From: a virus
DNA: 37,748 bases
Virus record (IMG/VR): IMGVR_UViG_3300046689_000119
Location: 1 to 37,748 of that record
Strand: one strand, 5' to 3'
The notes beneath the pieces are model-generated. The model ran no database searches. It was not told the DNA's origin and worked only from the letters and a program-made list of their open reading frames with translations. This document shows positions 13,052 through 19,294 of this stretch, one piece after another; positions within the stretch are counted from its first letter, which is position 1, and each line of letters starts with the position of its first letter. A program made the position numbers and the translations under genes.

Positions 13052-13836
13052 CCTGTTCGTGTGAGTCCAACGTCCCGGGCGTGTACCTCTGCCACCGTTG
13101 TTGTGAGGCGTTGGAGCAGGTGCTGTCCGAGTTGGATTCGGTGGACGCGGCCCTCAACGTCGCTATCCGCGACGTGAAGACGACAGCCACCTACGGCCCG
13201 CAAGAGGGCTCAGGGGGTGGCTCCGAATTCGGGCCAGCACCCCTCAACGTCAGCGCATTGTCCGTCCGCAAAGAGATCCACGACTACCTCATGGACACGG
13301 CCCTCATGATCGCAACGGATACGCGCGATCCGCTGACGGGCATCGACGCCCACGGGCTGACCAACTACCTGTACTCGCACGTTCCCTGGCTGCGTAACGA
13401 CGCGAAAGGCCCCGAGCTGCTGGAGCGCTCAGGGAAGTTCGTCCGGGCCGCTAAGAACGTCATCGAAACCGGTGGGGAACGCATCAACGTTGGCCGGTGC
13501 GGGTACGTGTTCCAGGAAGTCGAATGTGTTCAGCCGCTCAACCCGTACCGGACGCAAGACACCGTGAAGTGTGGTGTTTGCGGGACGGTCTGGGATGTGA
13601 AGGAACGCCAGCGTGACGCGATCGGCGGGGCATGGACTGCCATTGCCTACCCGCCCGTGATCATCCGATCCCTTGAGGCTTACGGGATCAAGATCAAGGT
13701 CAAGCACTTTGAGAACTGGGTGGCCGCTGGGCATCTGAAGCCGGCCCGGGAACTCGCCGGCCGGAAGCAGTACAGGGTCAATGAAGTGTGGGCTGTGGCG
13801 AATCGGATGCAGGAGCGAAAGCGCAAAGTTGCATGA
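13048..13836 (+). CDS. Zinc-ribbon and HTH-containing phage protein (262 aa)
   Basis: The start GTG 13048 overlaps the previous stop. The N-terminus carries CSCESNVPGVYLCHRCC, a four-Cys cluster. A helical middle follows, then CGYVFQEVEC and CGVCGTVW, a second zinc site at about 150-185. The C-terminus (IIRSLEAYGIKIKVKHFENW, then YRVNEVWAVANRM) looks like a MerR-like helix-turn-helix. This multi-domain form is common in Arthrobacter-type phages and is probably a DNA-binding regulator. It is the last gene before a promoter-terminator element and could act there. Confidence 0.7.
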   Translation: MTCSCESNVPGVYLCHRCCEALEQVLSELDSVDAALNVAIRDVKTTATYGPQEGSGGGSEFGPAPLNVSALSVRKEIHDYLMDTALMIATDTRDPLTGIDAHGLTNYLYSHVPWLRNDAKGPELLERSGKFVRAAKNVIETGGERINVGRCGYVFQEVECVQPLNPYRTQDTVKCGVCGTVWDVKERQRDAIGGAWTAIAYPPVIIRSLEAYGIKIKVKHFENWVAAGHLKPARELAGRKQYRVNEVWAVANRMQERKRKVA

Positions 13837-13839
13837 AAC

Positions 13840-13875
13840 TACACCTTATTTCGCAAACAGTTGCACTTCGTTTCG
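13840..13875 (+). promoter_or_regulatory. Two 14-bp motif copies 22 bp apart
   Basis: TACACCTTATTTCG (13840-13853) and TGCACTTCGTTTCG (13862-13875) share orientation and are 22 bp apart, two helical turns. The second overlaps the -35 element of the promoter. They match the motif set at 864-1244 and 11248-11284. Confidence 0.55.
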
Positions 13876-13890
13876 TTTTTAGGGTATGAT
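13861..13890 (+). promoter_or_regulatory. Promoter before leaderless minigene
   Basis: TTGCAC (13861-13866) and TATGAT (13885-13890) have an 18-bp spacer. An ATG lies exactly 6 nt after the -10, at 13897. It is one of the best matches to the consensus in the window. Confidence 0.7.
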
Positions 13891-13896
13891 GAAATC

Positions 13897-13908
13897 ATGA
13901 TGGAATAA
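13897..13908 (+). other. Three-codon leaderless minigene
   Basis: ATGATGGAATAA begins at the predicted transcription start of the 13861-13890 promoter. It encodes Met-Met-Glu. A terminator hairpin begins 10 nt after its stop. It may be a chance ORF or a leader-peptide switch. Confidence 0.3.
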
Positions 13909-13918
13909 CTATCCATTG

Positions 13919-13948
13919 AAAGAGCCTCCAGGAATGGGGGCTCTTTTT
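13919..13948 (+). terminator. Intrinsic terminator/attenuator
   Basis: An 11-bp stem pairs 13919-13929 with 13936-13946, has a 6-nt loop, and ends in a T run at 13944-13948. It lies about 22 nt after the predicted start of the transcript and before the gene at 13972. It could attenuate that gene or close the upstream operon. Confidence 0.8.
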
Positions 13949-13971
13949 CATGCCCGGATGAAGGAGCAGTC

Positions 13972-14133
13972 ATGACGGCTTGGGGTTTGCGCAGTAAGGG
14001 CGGAATCGTCACTGAGGCGCCCAACGAGATCAAGGCGCGACACTGGGCCGGCTACGACTTCAAGGCACGCATCGGCGACGTAGGCGAATACCTCGTCAAG
14101 CAGGACGAACCAGGCGAATGGGTTGAGGCGTGA
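13972..14133 (+). CDS. Small hypothetical protein (53 aa)
   Basis: ATG 13972 has AAGGAG 6 nt upstream. The product begins MTAWGLRSKGGIVTEAPNEI. Its second half (DFKARIGDVGEYLVKQDEPG) reads as a small beta-rich domain. The end overlaps the next GTG by 4 nt. It lies just after a terminator hairpin, so expression may need readthrough or antitermination. Confidence 0.55.
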   Translation: MTAWGLRSKGGIVTEAPNEIKARHWAGYDFKARIGDVGEYLVKQDEPGEWVEA

Positions 14134-14318
14134 AAAGGTACACCCACACCCCGGCGCACCCTGACGTGGTCGCTGGCCTGAATGATGCGGCGGTCCTGTC
14201 CCAGTTGGCGGAGCGGATTGACACGCTCATCCCCGAGCCAAGGACGCACACCGCTCAGCAAGCCCTCATCACCGCCCGAGTCGCACTCTTGGCGGCGGTG
14301 AAGGAACTCACCCCCTAG
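14130..14318 (+). CDS. Small helical protein (62 aa)
   Basis: GTG 14130 overlaps the preceding stop. The product has helices DVVAGLNDAAVLSQLAERI and TAQQALITARVALLAAVKEL. No domain is recognised. Its stop lies 2 nt before a 14-bp stem that opens a long non-coding region, so the mRNA 3' end may be structured. Confidence 0.55.
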   Translation: MKRYTHTPAHPDVVAGLNDAAVLSQLAERIDTLIPEPRTHTAQQALITARVALLAAVKELTP

Positions 14319-14320
14319 AT

Positions 14321-14428
14321 TTGGTGCGCGTTGGTCAACACGATGTGACTCGTGATGTGGCCGTATGGGTCTTCCGCGGTTTCGTGAAGCCTACTCCGCT
14401 GCTTCGGAACGCTGCCAACGCGCACCAA
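14321..14428 (+). ncRNA. Candidate 108-nt four-helix structured RNA
   Basis: A perfect 14-bp stem pairs TTGGTGCGCGTTGG (14321-14334) with CCAACGCGCACCAA (14415-14428). It encloses three smaller hairpins: CACGA/TCGTG (14339-14343 with 14350-14354), GG-CTTC/GAAGCC (14368-14374, one bulge, with 14386-14391), and TCCG/CGGA (14395-14398 with 14405-14408). Together they form a closed multi-branched, cloverleaf-like element. It is not a tRNA: there is no anticodon-arm or T-arm pattern and the closing stem is far too long. A small transposon-like element (14-bp terminal repeats) is the alternative, but no target duplication was seen. Confidence 0.45.
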
Positions 14429-14605
14429 CAGAATTGGTTCCGAGAATCGCTCTGACCGTTCCCCTTGCAGGGGTTAGAGGTTACCGACCGGACCGGCCCG
14501 AGCGTCCCACGTAGGTCTGCAAGCCTGCGATACGGGGCGTGTGATTTGTTTGGCGGTGCGAAACCGTCCATTCGGGCTTTCGGGGCGTGTCCTGCGGTCT
14601 TCGCC

Positions 14606-14737
14606 GTGGGGCGCGCCCCAATTACATACGTCCTTGAACGCCGTTGCGCCACGTGCCGCACGCAGCCAAGGAACGCACAACCGGCCAACGCCCAGGCAAA
14701 CCGGAAGCAAAACCAGGGCACCTTTTCACAACCGTAA
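14606..14737 (+). CDS. Possible small CxxC protein (43 aa)
   Basis: A GTG at 14606 opens a frame encoding MGRAPITYVLERRCATC and then an Asn/Gln-rich basic tail ending GTFSQP. Its stop is 15 nt before the phosphoesterase start. One CxxC pair and GC-rich third positions give weak support, but no ribosome site is seen. It may instead be part of a decayed gene or pure chance. Confidence 0.25.
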   Translation: MGRAPITYVLERRCATCRTQPRNAQPANAQANRKQNQGTFSQP

Positions 14738-14752
14738 GCAGACGGGAACACC

Positions 14753-16045
14753 ATGACGCGCTGTAAATATGGGTCCGCGATAGACGACCTATCCAAAGCC
14801 CAAGGCCACAAGTTCCTCGCTTACTCCGCAAAGAATGAAGACGGGCGCTACACCTACGGGTCGCGCCATGTTGCGGAACAGCTCGGCATTGGCAAGTCCA
14901 GCGTCAACGAACACCGCGCCGGGAAATGTGTTTGCTCCAAGGCTGAGGTGCCGGTCAACTCCGAGCTTCACCGCCCGGACGGTACAGCCGACTACGTGAC
15001 CATGAGCGAACGCGCGTGGGGCTACGAAGACTTCCGCCGGTTCATCGCCTCCAAGGGCCAGGATCCCGACAAGGTCACCTTCACGTGGGGAGTCACCAGC
15101 ACCCCGCAGGGCGGCTATTTCAACAAACTCAACAACGTCCGGCCTGTTGCCTCGGTTGAGGCCGGGTTGGAAGCCGTTGACCTGCCCGCACTGTACGCTG
15201 CGGCACGTCACGCGACCCCGAAGTCCACGCCGCCCTACCAGGACCGCGCCACGGTCATTGTGTGGGCGGATCCGCAGATCGGTAAGACCGGTTCGCGTGG
15301 CGGCACTGCTGAGCTGATCGAACGCTCCACGGTGATCCGTAAGAAACTGGATGAGCTGCTCGGTGAGCGGAACCCCTCGGCGATCCTCCTGGCTGATGCT
15401 GGGGACGGGATTGAGGGGTTTGAGTCCGGTGGCAACCCCATGTTCACCAACGATTTGAGCCTGTCGGGGCAACTCGACACGTACGGCACGGAACTGTTCG
15501 AGTACATCAACCTCGCCCACGCTTACGCGCCTGTCACGGTTGCGGGGATCCCGTCGAACCATGCTGCGTGGCGGTGCGGGAAACAGAACCTCGGACGCCC
15601 CAGTGACGACCTTGGCCTGTTCATGCACAAACAGGTTCAGAAGGTCACCGACGCAGCCAACATGGACGTCTCATGGGTGAAGCCGGCCGAGTATGACGAG
15701 TCCGTTGCTGTGGACTTCTACGGCACCCGCGTCGGCATTGTCCACGGTAACCAGTTCGGCCCGGGCCAGGCTGTCACGTGGTGGCAGAAGCAAGCCTTCG
15801 GTGCACAAGCCGCGGCTACCGCTGACGTCCTCGTGCATGGTCACTACCACTCGTTCTCAGCTTCGGTAGCTGGAAGGAACCCGCAGTCAGGCCGTCAACG
15901 GTACTGCCTCGGCGCACCCACCCTGGATAACGGCTCCGACTGGTTCCGGCAAGTCCAAGGCCGCGACAGTGACCCCGGCCTCATGGTCTTCGACGTCACC
16001 GAACAGGGTTTCGACCTGTCGTCGCTGACGATCCTCACCGCGTAA
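14753..16045 (+). CDS. HTH-calcineurin-like metallophosphoesterase (430 aa)
   Basis: An N-terminal helix-turn-helix (HVAEQLGIGKSSVNEH, about 38-55) is followed by a metallophosphoesterase domain (about 165-430). Metal-site blocks are WADPQIGK (DxQ replacing the usual DxH), LADAGDGIEGF, IPSNHAAWR (GNH-like), GIVHGNQ and VHGHYHSF. Actinophages carry similar proteins, often annotated as phosphoesterases or exonucleases. Phosphodiester hydrolysis of nucleic acid is likely but not shown. ATG 14753 has GACGGGA 6 nt upstream. The position before terminase suggests a late-switch or packaging-related role. Confidence 0.8.
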   Translation: MTRCKYGSAIDDLSKAQGHKFLAYSAKNEDGRYTYGSRHVAEQLGIGKSSVNEHRAGKCVCSKAEVPVNSELHRPDGTADYVTMSERAWGYEDFRRFIASKGQDPDKVTFTWGVTSTPQGGYFNKLNNVRPVASVEAGLEAVDLPALYAAARHATPKSTPPYQDRATVIVWADPQIGKTGSRGGTAELIERSTVIRKKLDELLGERNPSAILLADAGDGIEGFESGGNPMFTNDLSLSGQLDTYGTELFEYINLAHAYAPVTVAGIPSNHAAWRCGKQNLGRPSDDLGLFMHKQVQKVTDAANMDVSWVKPAEYDESVAVDFYGTRVGIVHGNQFGPGQAVTWWQKQAFGAQAAATADVLVHGHYHSFSASVAGRNPQSGRQRYCLGAPTLDNGSDWFRQVQGRDSDPGLMVFDVTEQGFDLSSLTILTA

Positions 16046-16089
16046 CGGCTGTCCCAACAGAATCACCCACTAACGGCTAAGGGGTTTCG

Positions 16090-16767
16090 GTGACCAGTTA
16101 CAACCTGTTCACCGACACCCCGCAACTCGCGGCAGCCGCAGACAGTGACGCGCTGAGTGTTGGAACAGCGTTCTACACCACGGCCCCGGCGTGGGTGACT
16201 GAGTTTCGCTACCTCAGCCCCACGCCGGGCGTATCGGCATCACAGCGCACAGCAGCCCTGTACGCCACCGCGGACGGGCTCACGGGCACGCTCGTTGCTG
16301 GACCCATAACCCTGCCAGCACCGACTGATGGCGCGTGGGTGACAGGCGCCTTGCCTGCCCCCTACGCGCTCGATCCAGGCACACGGTACCGCGTTGTCGT
16401 GTTCCACCCCAACGGTGGATACGTTGCTACGTCACGTTACTTCCTCGACGGTGAAGGCGCGGCTGACCGGATTCACGGCCCGGTCGTGATTCCGACAGCG
16501 GATAACGTCCCGTACTACCGGCAAGGGTCTTACGGGTACGGGCCAGCGTTGCAGTTCCCCACGCAGTCGTTCAACGGGGCGAGTTACTACTCGGACGTGA
16601 CAATCACCGACGTTGACCCCAGCACTCCACCGCCGCCACCACCACCGAGTGACGCCGTAGACATCACCGTCACCGCCACCCTGGACCCGCGACGCTGGGC
16701 CACTGACCTTCCCGCACGGTCTAAGACGGCCACTCTCGACACGAAACGATGGGCAGGCAGCTTGTGA
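16090..16767 (+). CDS. DUF4082-type beta-sandwich protein (225 aa)
   Basis: The block FRYLSPTPGVSASQRTAALY, then YRVVVFHPNGGYVAT with RYFLDGEG, matches the DUF4082 domain, found in extracellular carbohydrate-associated proteins. A poly-Pro hinge (PPPPPPP, near 178-186) leads to two short repeats, LDPRRWATDLPARSKTAT and LDTKRWAGSL. GTG 16090 follows AAGGGG. It is probably a virion surface or tail-associated decoration protein that binds glycans. This is inferred; its location upstream of terminase is unusual. It overlaps the next GTG. Confidence 0.65.
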   Translation: MTSYNLFTDTPQLAAAADSDALSVGTAFYTTAPAWVTEFRYLSPTPGVSASQRTAALYATADGLTGTLVAGPITLPAPTDGAWVTGALPAPYALDPGTRYRVVVFHPNGGYVATSRYFLDGEGAADRIHGPVVIPTADNVPYYRQGSYGYGPALQFPTQSFNGASYYSDVTITDVDPSTPPPPPPPSDAVDITVTATLDPRRWATDLPARSKTATLDTKRWAGSL

Positions 16768-17024
16768 ACAGTTACGAACGCGAGACCGTCGAGTTCCAGC
16801 CCGTCACCATCACCGTAGACGGCACACCAGTCACGACGGGTGTCACGTTCTGTGTCGCACCGGACGGGACCAGACCAGTCACCTACGCCGCGCCCGCCAC
16901 CATCAACGGGAAGATCGGCGTCATGGTCACTGGGCTAACACCCGGCGCCTACCGTGTTTGGGCCAAGATCACATCCAACCCCGAAACCCCCGTCATCAAC
17001 TGCGGCTACATCACCATCACCTAA
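16764..17024 (+). CDS. Ig-like small structural protein (86 aa)
   Basis: The product begins MNSYERETVEFQPVTITVDG and shows a beta-strand pattern (TFCVAPDG, MVTGLTPGAYRVWAK, then CGYITIT). This resembles small Ig-like proteins of actinophage virion regions. The chosen start is GTG 16764, in a GTGA overlap with the DUF4082 gene; an upstream ATG (16749) lies inside that gene. It may form part of the same virion structure as its neighbour. The exact role is unknown. Confidence 0.65.
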   Translation: MNSYERETVEFQPVTITVDGTPVTTGVTFCVAPDGTRPVTYAAPATINGKIGVMVTGLTPGAYRVWAKITSNPETPVINCGYITIT

Positions 17025-17034
17025 AGGCGGGGAC

Positions 17035-17499
17035 ATGCTCACAGGCCAAGTCGGGGTGGTTGTCAACGCGCGAGGATGGATGGGCAAGGCAATCCAATGG
17101 GCAACACGAAGCAGCGCCCACCACTGCATCATCGCCATCAACGAGACACACTGCATATCAGCCCAGCCTGGCGGAGCCAAGCGCAGACCCATCAGCGACT
17201 TCGAGTTCGTAGTCTGGTCACGATACAACTTCAACGAGGACGAAGCACACTACATCGCAGGCGTTGCAGACTACAGCCAAGGCGTGCGCTACGACTACCT
17301 CAGCTTCATTGCCCTAGGCTTCCACTTCCTCACAGGCCTGAAGATCTCAGACCGCCTCGCCGCATGGCTGGACAGCAGAGGCGAGACCACATGCTCAGGT
17401 CTAGCCGCCAAGATCATGCACAACGCCAGACATGCAGCACCCACCACCACAGTCCCATGCCCCGGTGACTGGCTCACGTTCATACAGACACACCACTGA
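17035..17499 (+). CDS. Permuted papain-like (NlpC/P60-type) hydrolase (154 aa)
   Basis: The order of catalytic motifs is circularly permuted: the His block RSSAHHCIIAI comes first, near residue 27, and the Cys block TTCSGLAAKIM comes near residue 122. This matches YiiX-like permuted papain-fold enzymes. Such enzymes cut amide or ester bonds in peptidoglycan or lipids. CPGDWLTFI lies near the end. ATG 17035 has GGCGGGGAC upstream. A cell-wall role during entry is plausible; substrate and catalysis are not shown. The stop overlaps the HNH gene start. Confidence 0.6.
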   Translation: MLTGQVGVVVNARGWMGKAIQWATRSSAHHCIIAINETHCISAQPGGAKRRPISDFEFVVWSRYNFNEDEAHYIAGVADYSQGVRYDYLSFIALGFHFLTGLKISDRLAAWLDSRGETTCSGLAAKIMHNARHAAPTTTVPCPGDWLTFIQTHH

Positions 17500-17822
17500 T
17501 GCCAAGGGCTAAGCGCATATGCGGTAAGCCATCGTGCCCCAACGCTGCACAAGGGCGCTACTGCGACAAGCACAACGCCGAGTACGAGACCAAGCGCGGA
17601 ACACCACAGCAACGCGGCTACGACACCACACACCGCATGATCCGAGCACGAGTCAACGTCACCGTCCAAGCAGGCGGCGCACGATGCGTCCGCTGCGGCA
17701 ACGTCATCACCCCCGGCACAGCATGGCACCTCGACCACACCGACGACCGCACCGCCTACCTCGGCGCCGCACACGCCACATGCAACACCTCAGCGGGCGG
17801 CAAAAAGGCACACACAAACTGA
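17499..17822 (+). CDS. HNH endonuclease, terminase-linked type (107 aa)
   Basis: A zinc-binding CxxC (CVRCG) precedes HLDHTDDRTAYLGAAHATCN, the HNH core, with a final CN knuckle. An N-terminal CGKPSCPNAAQGRYCDKHN cluster adds a second metal site. HNH proteins next to terminase assist cos cleavage in HK97-like phages. It starts by TGATG overlap at 17499. The packaging role is inferred from location, though a second HNH protein lies between it and terS. Confidence 0.85.
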   Translation: MPRAKRICGKPSCPNAAQGRYCDKHNAEYETKRGTPQQRGYDTTHRMIRARVNVTVQAGGARCVRCGNVITPGTAWHLDHTDDRTAYLGAAHATCNTSAGGKKAHTN

Positions 17823-17856
17823 ACACAAAAGAATCACGGACTAATTACCCGTGACA

Positions 17857-17889
17857 GTAAGGCCCGGTACCCCAAGTGCCGGGCCTTAC
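17857..17889. terminator. 11-bp inverted repeat between HNH genes
   Basis: GTAAGGCCCGG (17857-17867) pairs perfectly with CCGGGCCTTAC (17879-17889), loop 11 nt. There is no T run after it, so it may be a weak or factor-dependent terminator or an RNA-processing hairpin. A smaller hairpin, CACGG/CCGTG, precedes it near 17835-17852. Confidence 0.55.
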
Positions 17890-17909
17890 GCATTCCTTGG
17901 GGGAAACGA

Positions 17910-18635
17910 ATGGCAAGCAAATCTGACAGCCCGACAAAGACCTGTACCAAAGACGGATGCGAACGGGCACTGAGAGCACGCGGACTATGCGGAAGCCACT
18001 ACAACCAGGCACACCACCCCAACCGCCACGCAAAGAAGCTGACAGCGTGCGCATGGTGCGGTACCGAAGTGCTGAAGCAAGCAGGCGGCAACAAGGCGCG
18101 ACGCCCCGTGTGCTCAGACCAGTGCAGACAATGGCTCAAGACTCCATACTGTGCGCTGCCTACCGATCACTGGGCAAGGTGGTACGGCAAGGCGAGCACA
18201 TGGGCCGCGCCAAAGAGGCAGATGGTCCTGCTAACCATCGACTGTGAATGGTGTGGCAAGAGCATCACTCAGAACATGGACACGCAACGCTGGTGCTCAA
18301 GGACATGCAAGACCAGAGGCAACAACAGGAAGCGCAGAGCAAGGGAACGCGGCGCGCTCGGGCAGTACTCTAACGCTCAGGTCATCGACCTATGGCTTGC
18401 TCTAGGCATGTGCTGCGCTTACTGCGATGAGCCAACGATGTCCGTCACAGCAGACCATATAGTCTCGCTCGCTCGCGGTGGGAGTAACGACATTACCAAC
18501 ATCGCCCCAGCTTGCTCGCCATGCAACAGCGACAAGCGAGAGTTGACGCTAGACGAGTGGCAGCATGACCGCATACGCCGCGGGCTGAAGCCGCTCTACC
18601 TAACCGAGCCAGTAGCCACGCCCGCTGCCGCCTGA
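17910..18635 (+). CDS. Multi-zinc HNH endonuclease (241 aa)
   Basis: Several Cys pairs occur: CTKDGC...CGSH, CAWCG...CSDQC, and CEWCG...CSRTC. They precede a standard HNH domain with CAYCDEPTMSVTADHIVSL and GGSNDITNIAPACSPCNSDK (about 172-218). The zinc repeats probably bind DNA. ATG 17910 follows a GGGGGAAACGA site. It lies 128 bp before terS, the usual place for a packaging-related HNH nuclease, but a homing role is equally possible. Confidence 0.85.
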   Translation: MASKSDSPTKTCTKDGCERALRARGLCGSHYNQAHHPNRHAKKLTACAWCGTEVLKQAGGNKARRPVCSDQCRQWLKTPYCALPTDHWARWYGKASTWAAPKRQMVLLTIDCEWCGKSITQNMDTQRWCSRTCKTRGNNRKRRARERGALGQYSNAQVIDLWLALGMCCAYCDEPTMSVTADHIVSLARGGSNDITNIAPACSPCNSDKRELTLDEWQHDRIRRGLKPLYLTEPVATPAAA

Positions 18636-18763
18636 CCTGCCCCAAGGGGGTGGGGAGGGGGGCCTGAGCGCGGCTCATACGGCACCGCCGGTGAGGTCGC
18701 TAGATGTTTTTTCGTGTTCAAACATTCCGGAGTTGTCGTTTCAACCGTTGTTAGGAGGTCGCT
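18636..18763. other. G-rich intergenic region, possible cos
   Basis: This 128-bp gap separates the HNH gene from terS. It begins with runs of G (18645-18662), contains ACCGCCGGT (18684-18692), and has the direct repeat GAGGTCGCT at 18693-18701 and 18755-18763. Cos sites of similar phages usually lie here. No end was proved. Codon style changes across this gap. Confidence 0.3.
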
Positions 18764-19294
18764 GTGACTAGTGGCGGTTCTCGTAATCGGTCAGGTCCTA
18801 AGCCGTCTGATACTTCGTTGGGTGCGGCTCGGCGGGGCTTGGAGTTTGACACTCTACCTGCTGATGGTTTCAAGGGTGAAGCCCCGGTTTTCCCGTTCTC
18901 CAAGGTCAATGTGTACTTCGTCTACAAGGACGATAAGGGTAAGCCGGTTCGTGAGTTGGACGAGGACGCTACTCAGGAGCGGTTCACCCGTGAGTTGGAG
19001 TTGTGGGCTTGGGCGTGGTCGACTCCGCAGGCTGTGGCTTGGGAGCGCGAGCCGTGGCGTTGGCATTCGGTGGCTATGTGGGTTCGGACTGCGGTGGTTT
19101 GTGAGTCTGAGGATGCGCAGGCTGCGGATAAGAATTCGTTGCATAGGTTTTCGGATCAGATTGGTTTGACGCCGGCTGGTTTGAAGGAGAACGGCTGGAA
19201 GATCGGTGCTGTTGCTGAGGAGAAGGCTACTGGTACTGCTGGTAAGCGTTCGTCGTCTCGTTCCCGTTTGAGGGTTGTGGGGAATGGCGGATGA
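18764..19294 (+). CDS. terS: Terminase small subunit (176 aa)
   Basis: The position directly before TerL, the size and the N-terminal GSRNRSGPKPSD tail fit TerS. It then has a central helical region (QERFTRELELWAWAW) and a basic Ser/Arg-rich end. TerS recognises phage DNA ends and hands them to TerL. GTG 18764 follows AGGAGGT. The coding style is rich in T- and G-ending codons, in contrast to the early genes. The end overlaps the TerL start by 11 nt. Confidence 0.85.
   Translation: MTSGGSRNRSGPKPSDTSLGAARRGLEFDTLPADGFKGEAPVFPFSKVNVYFVYKDDKGKPVRELDEDATQERFTRELELWAWAWSTPQAVAWEREPWRWHSVAMWVRTAVVCESEDAQAADKNSLHRFSDQIGLTPAGLKENGWKIGAVAEEKATGTAGKRSSSRSRLRVVGNGG

Larger units (their letters stand above)
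14319..14752. other. 434-bp non-coding region before the phosphoesterase gene
   Basis: This is the longest stretch without a convincing gene in an otherwise overlapping early region. Besides the 108-nt structure it holds other hairpins: CCCCT/AGGGG at 14461-14473, alternatively 14450-14457 with 14472-14479; 14510-14515 with 14524-14529; and 14582-14587 with 14614-14619. There is a 12-bp palindrome GGGGCGCGCCCC at 14608-14619. CGGGGCGTGT is repeated at 14533 and 14581. A long ORF at 14465-14737 uses a rare TTG start and is doubtful. The region could be a leader RNA, ncRNA or decayed gene. Confidence 0.5.

Noticed and set aside
14321-14428. tRNA or tmRNA
   Set aside because: The closing stem is 14 bp, there is no T-loop sequence or CCA-like end, and no anticodon arm can be drawn.
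14465-14737. 90-residue protein starting at TTG
   Set aside because: No ribosome site, rare start, Pro/Arg/Ala-rich sequence without domain, and it covers several hairpins. Only its last 43 residues are kept as a low-confidence frame.
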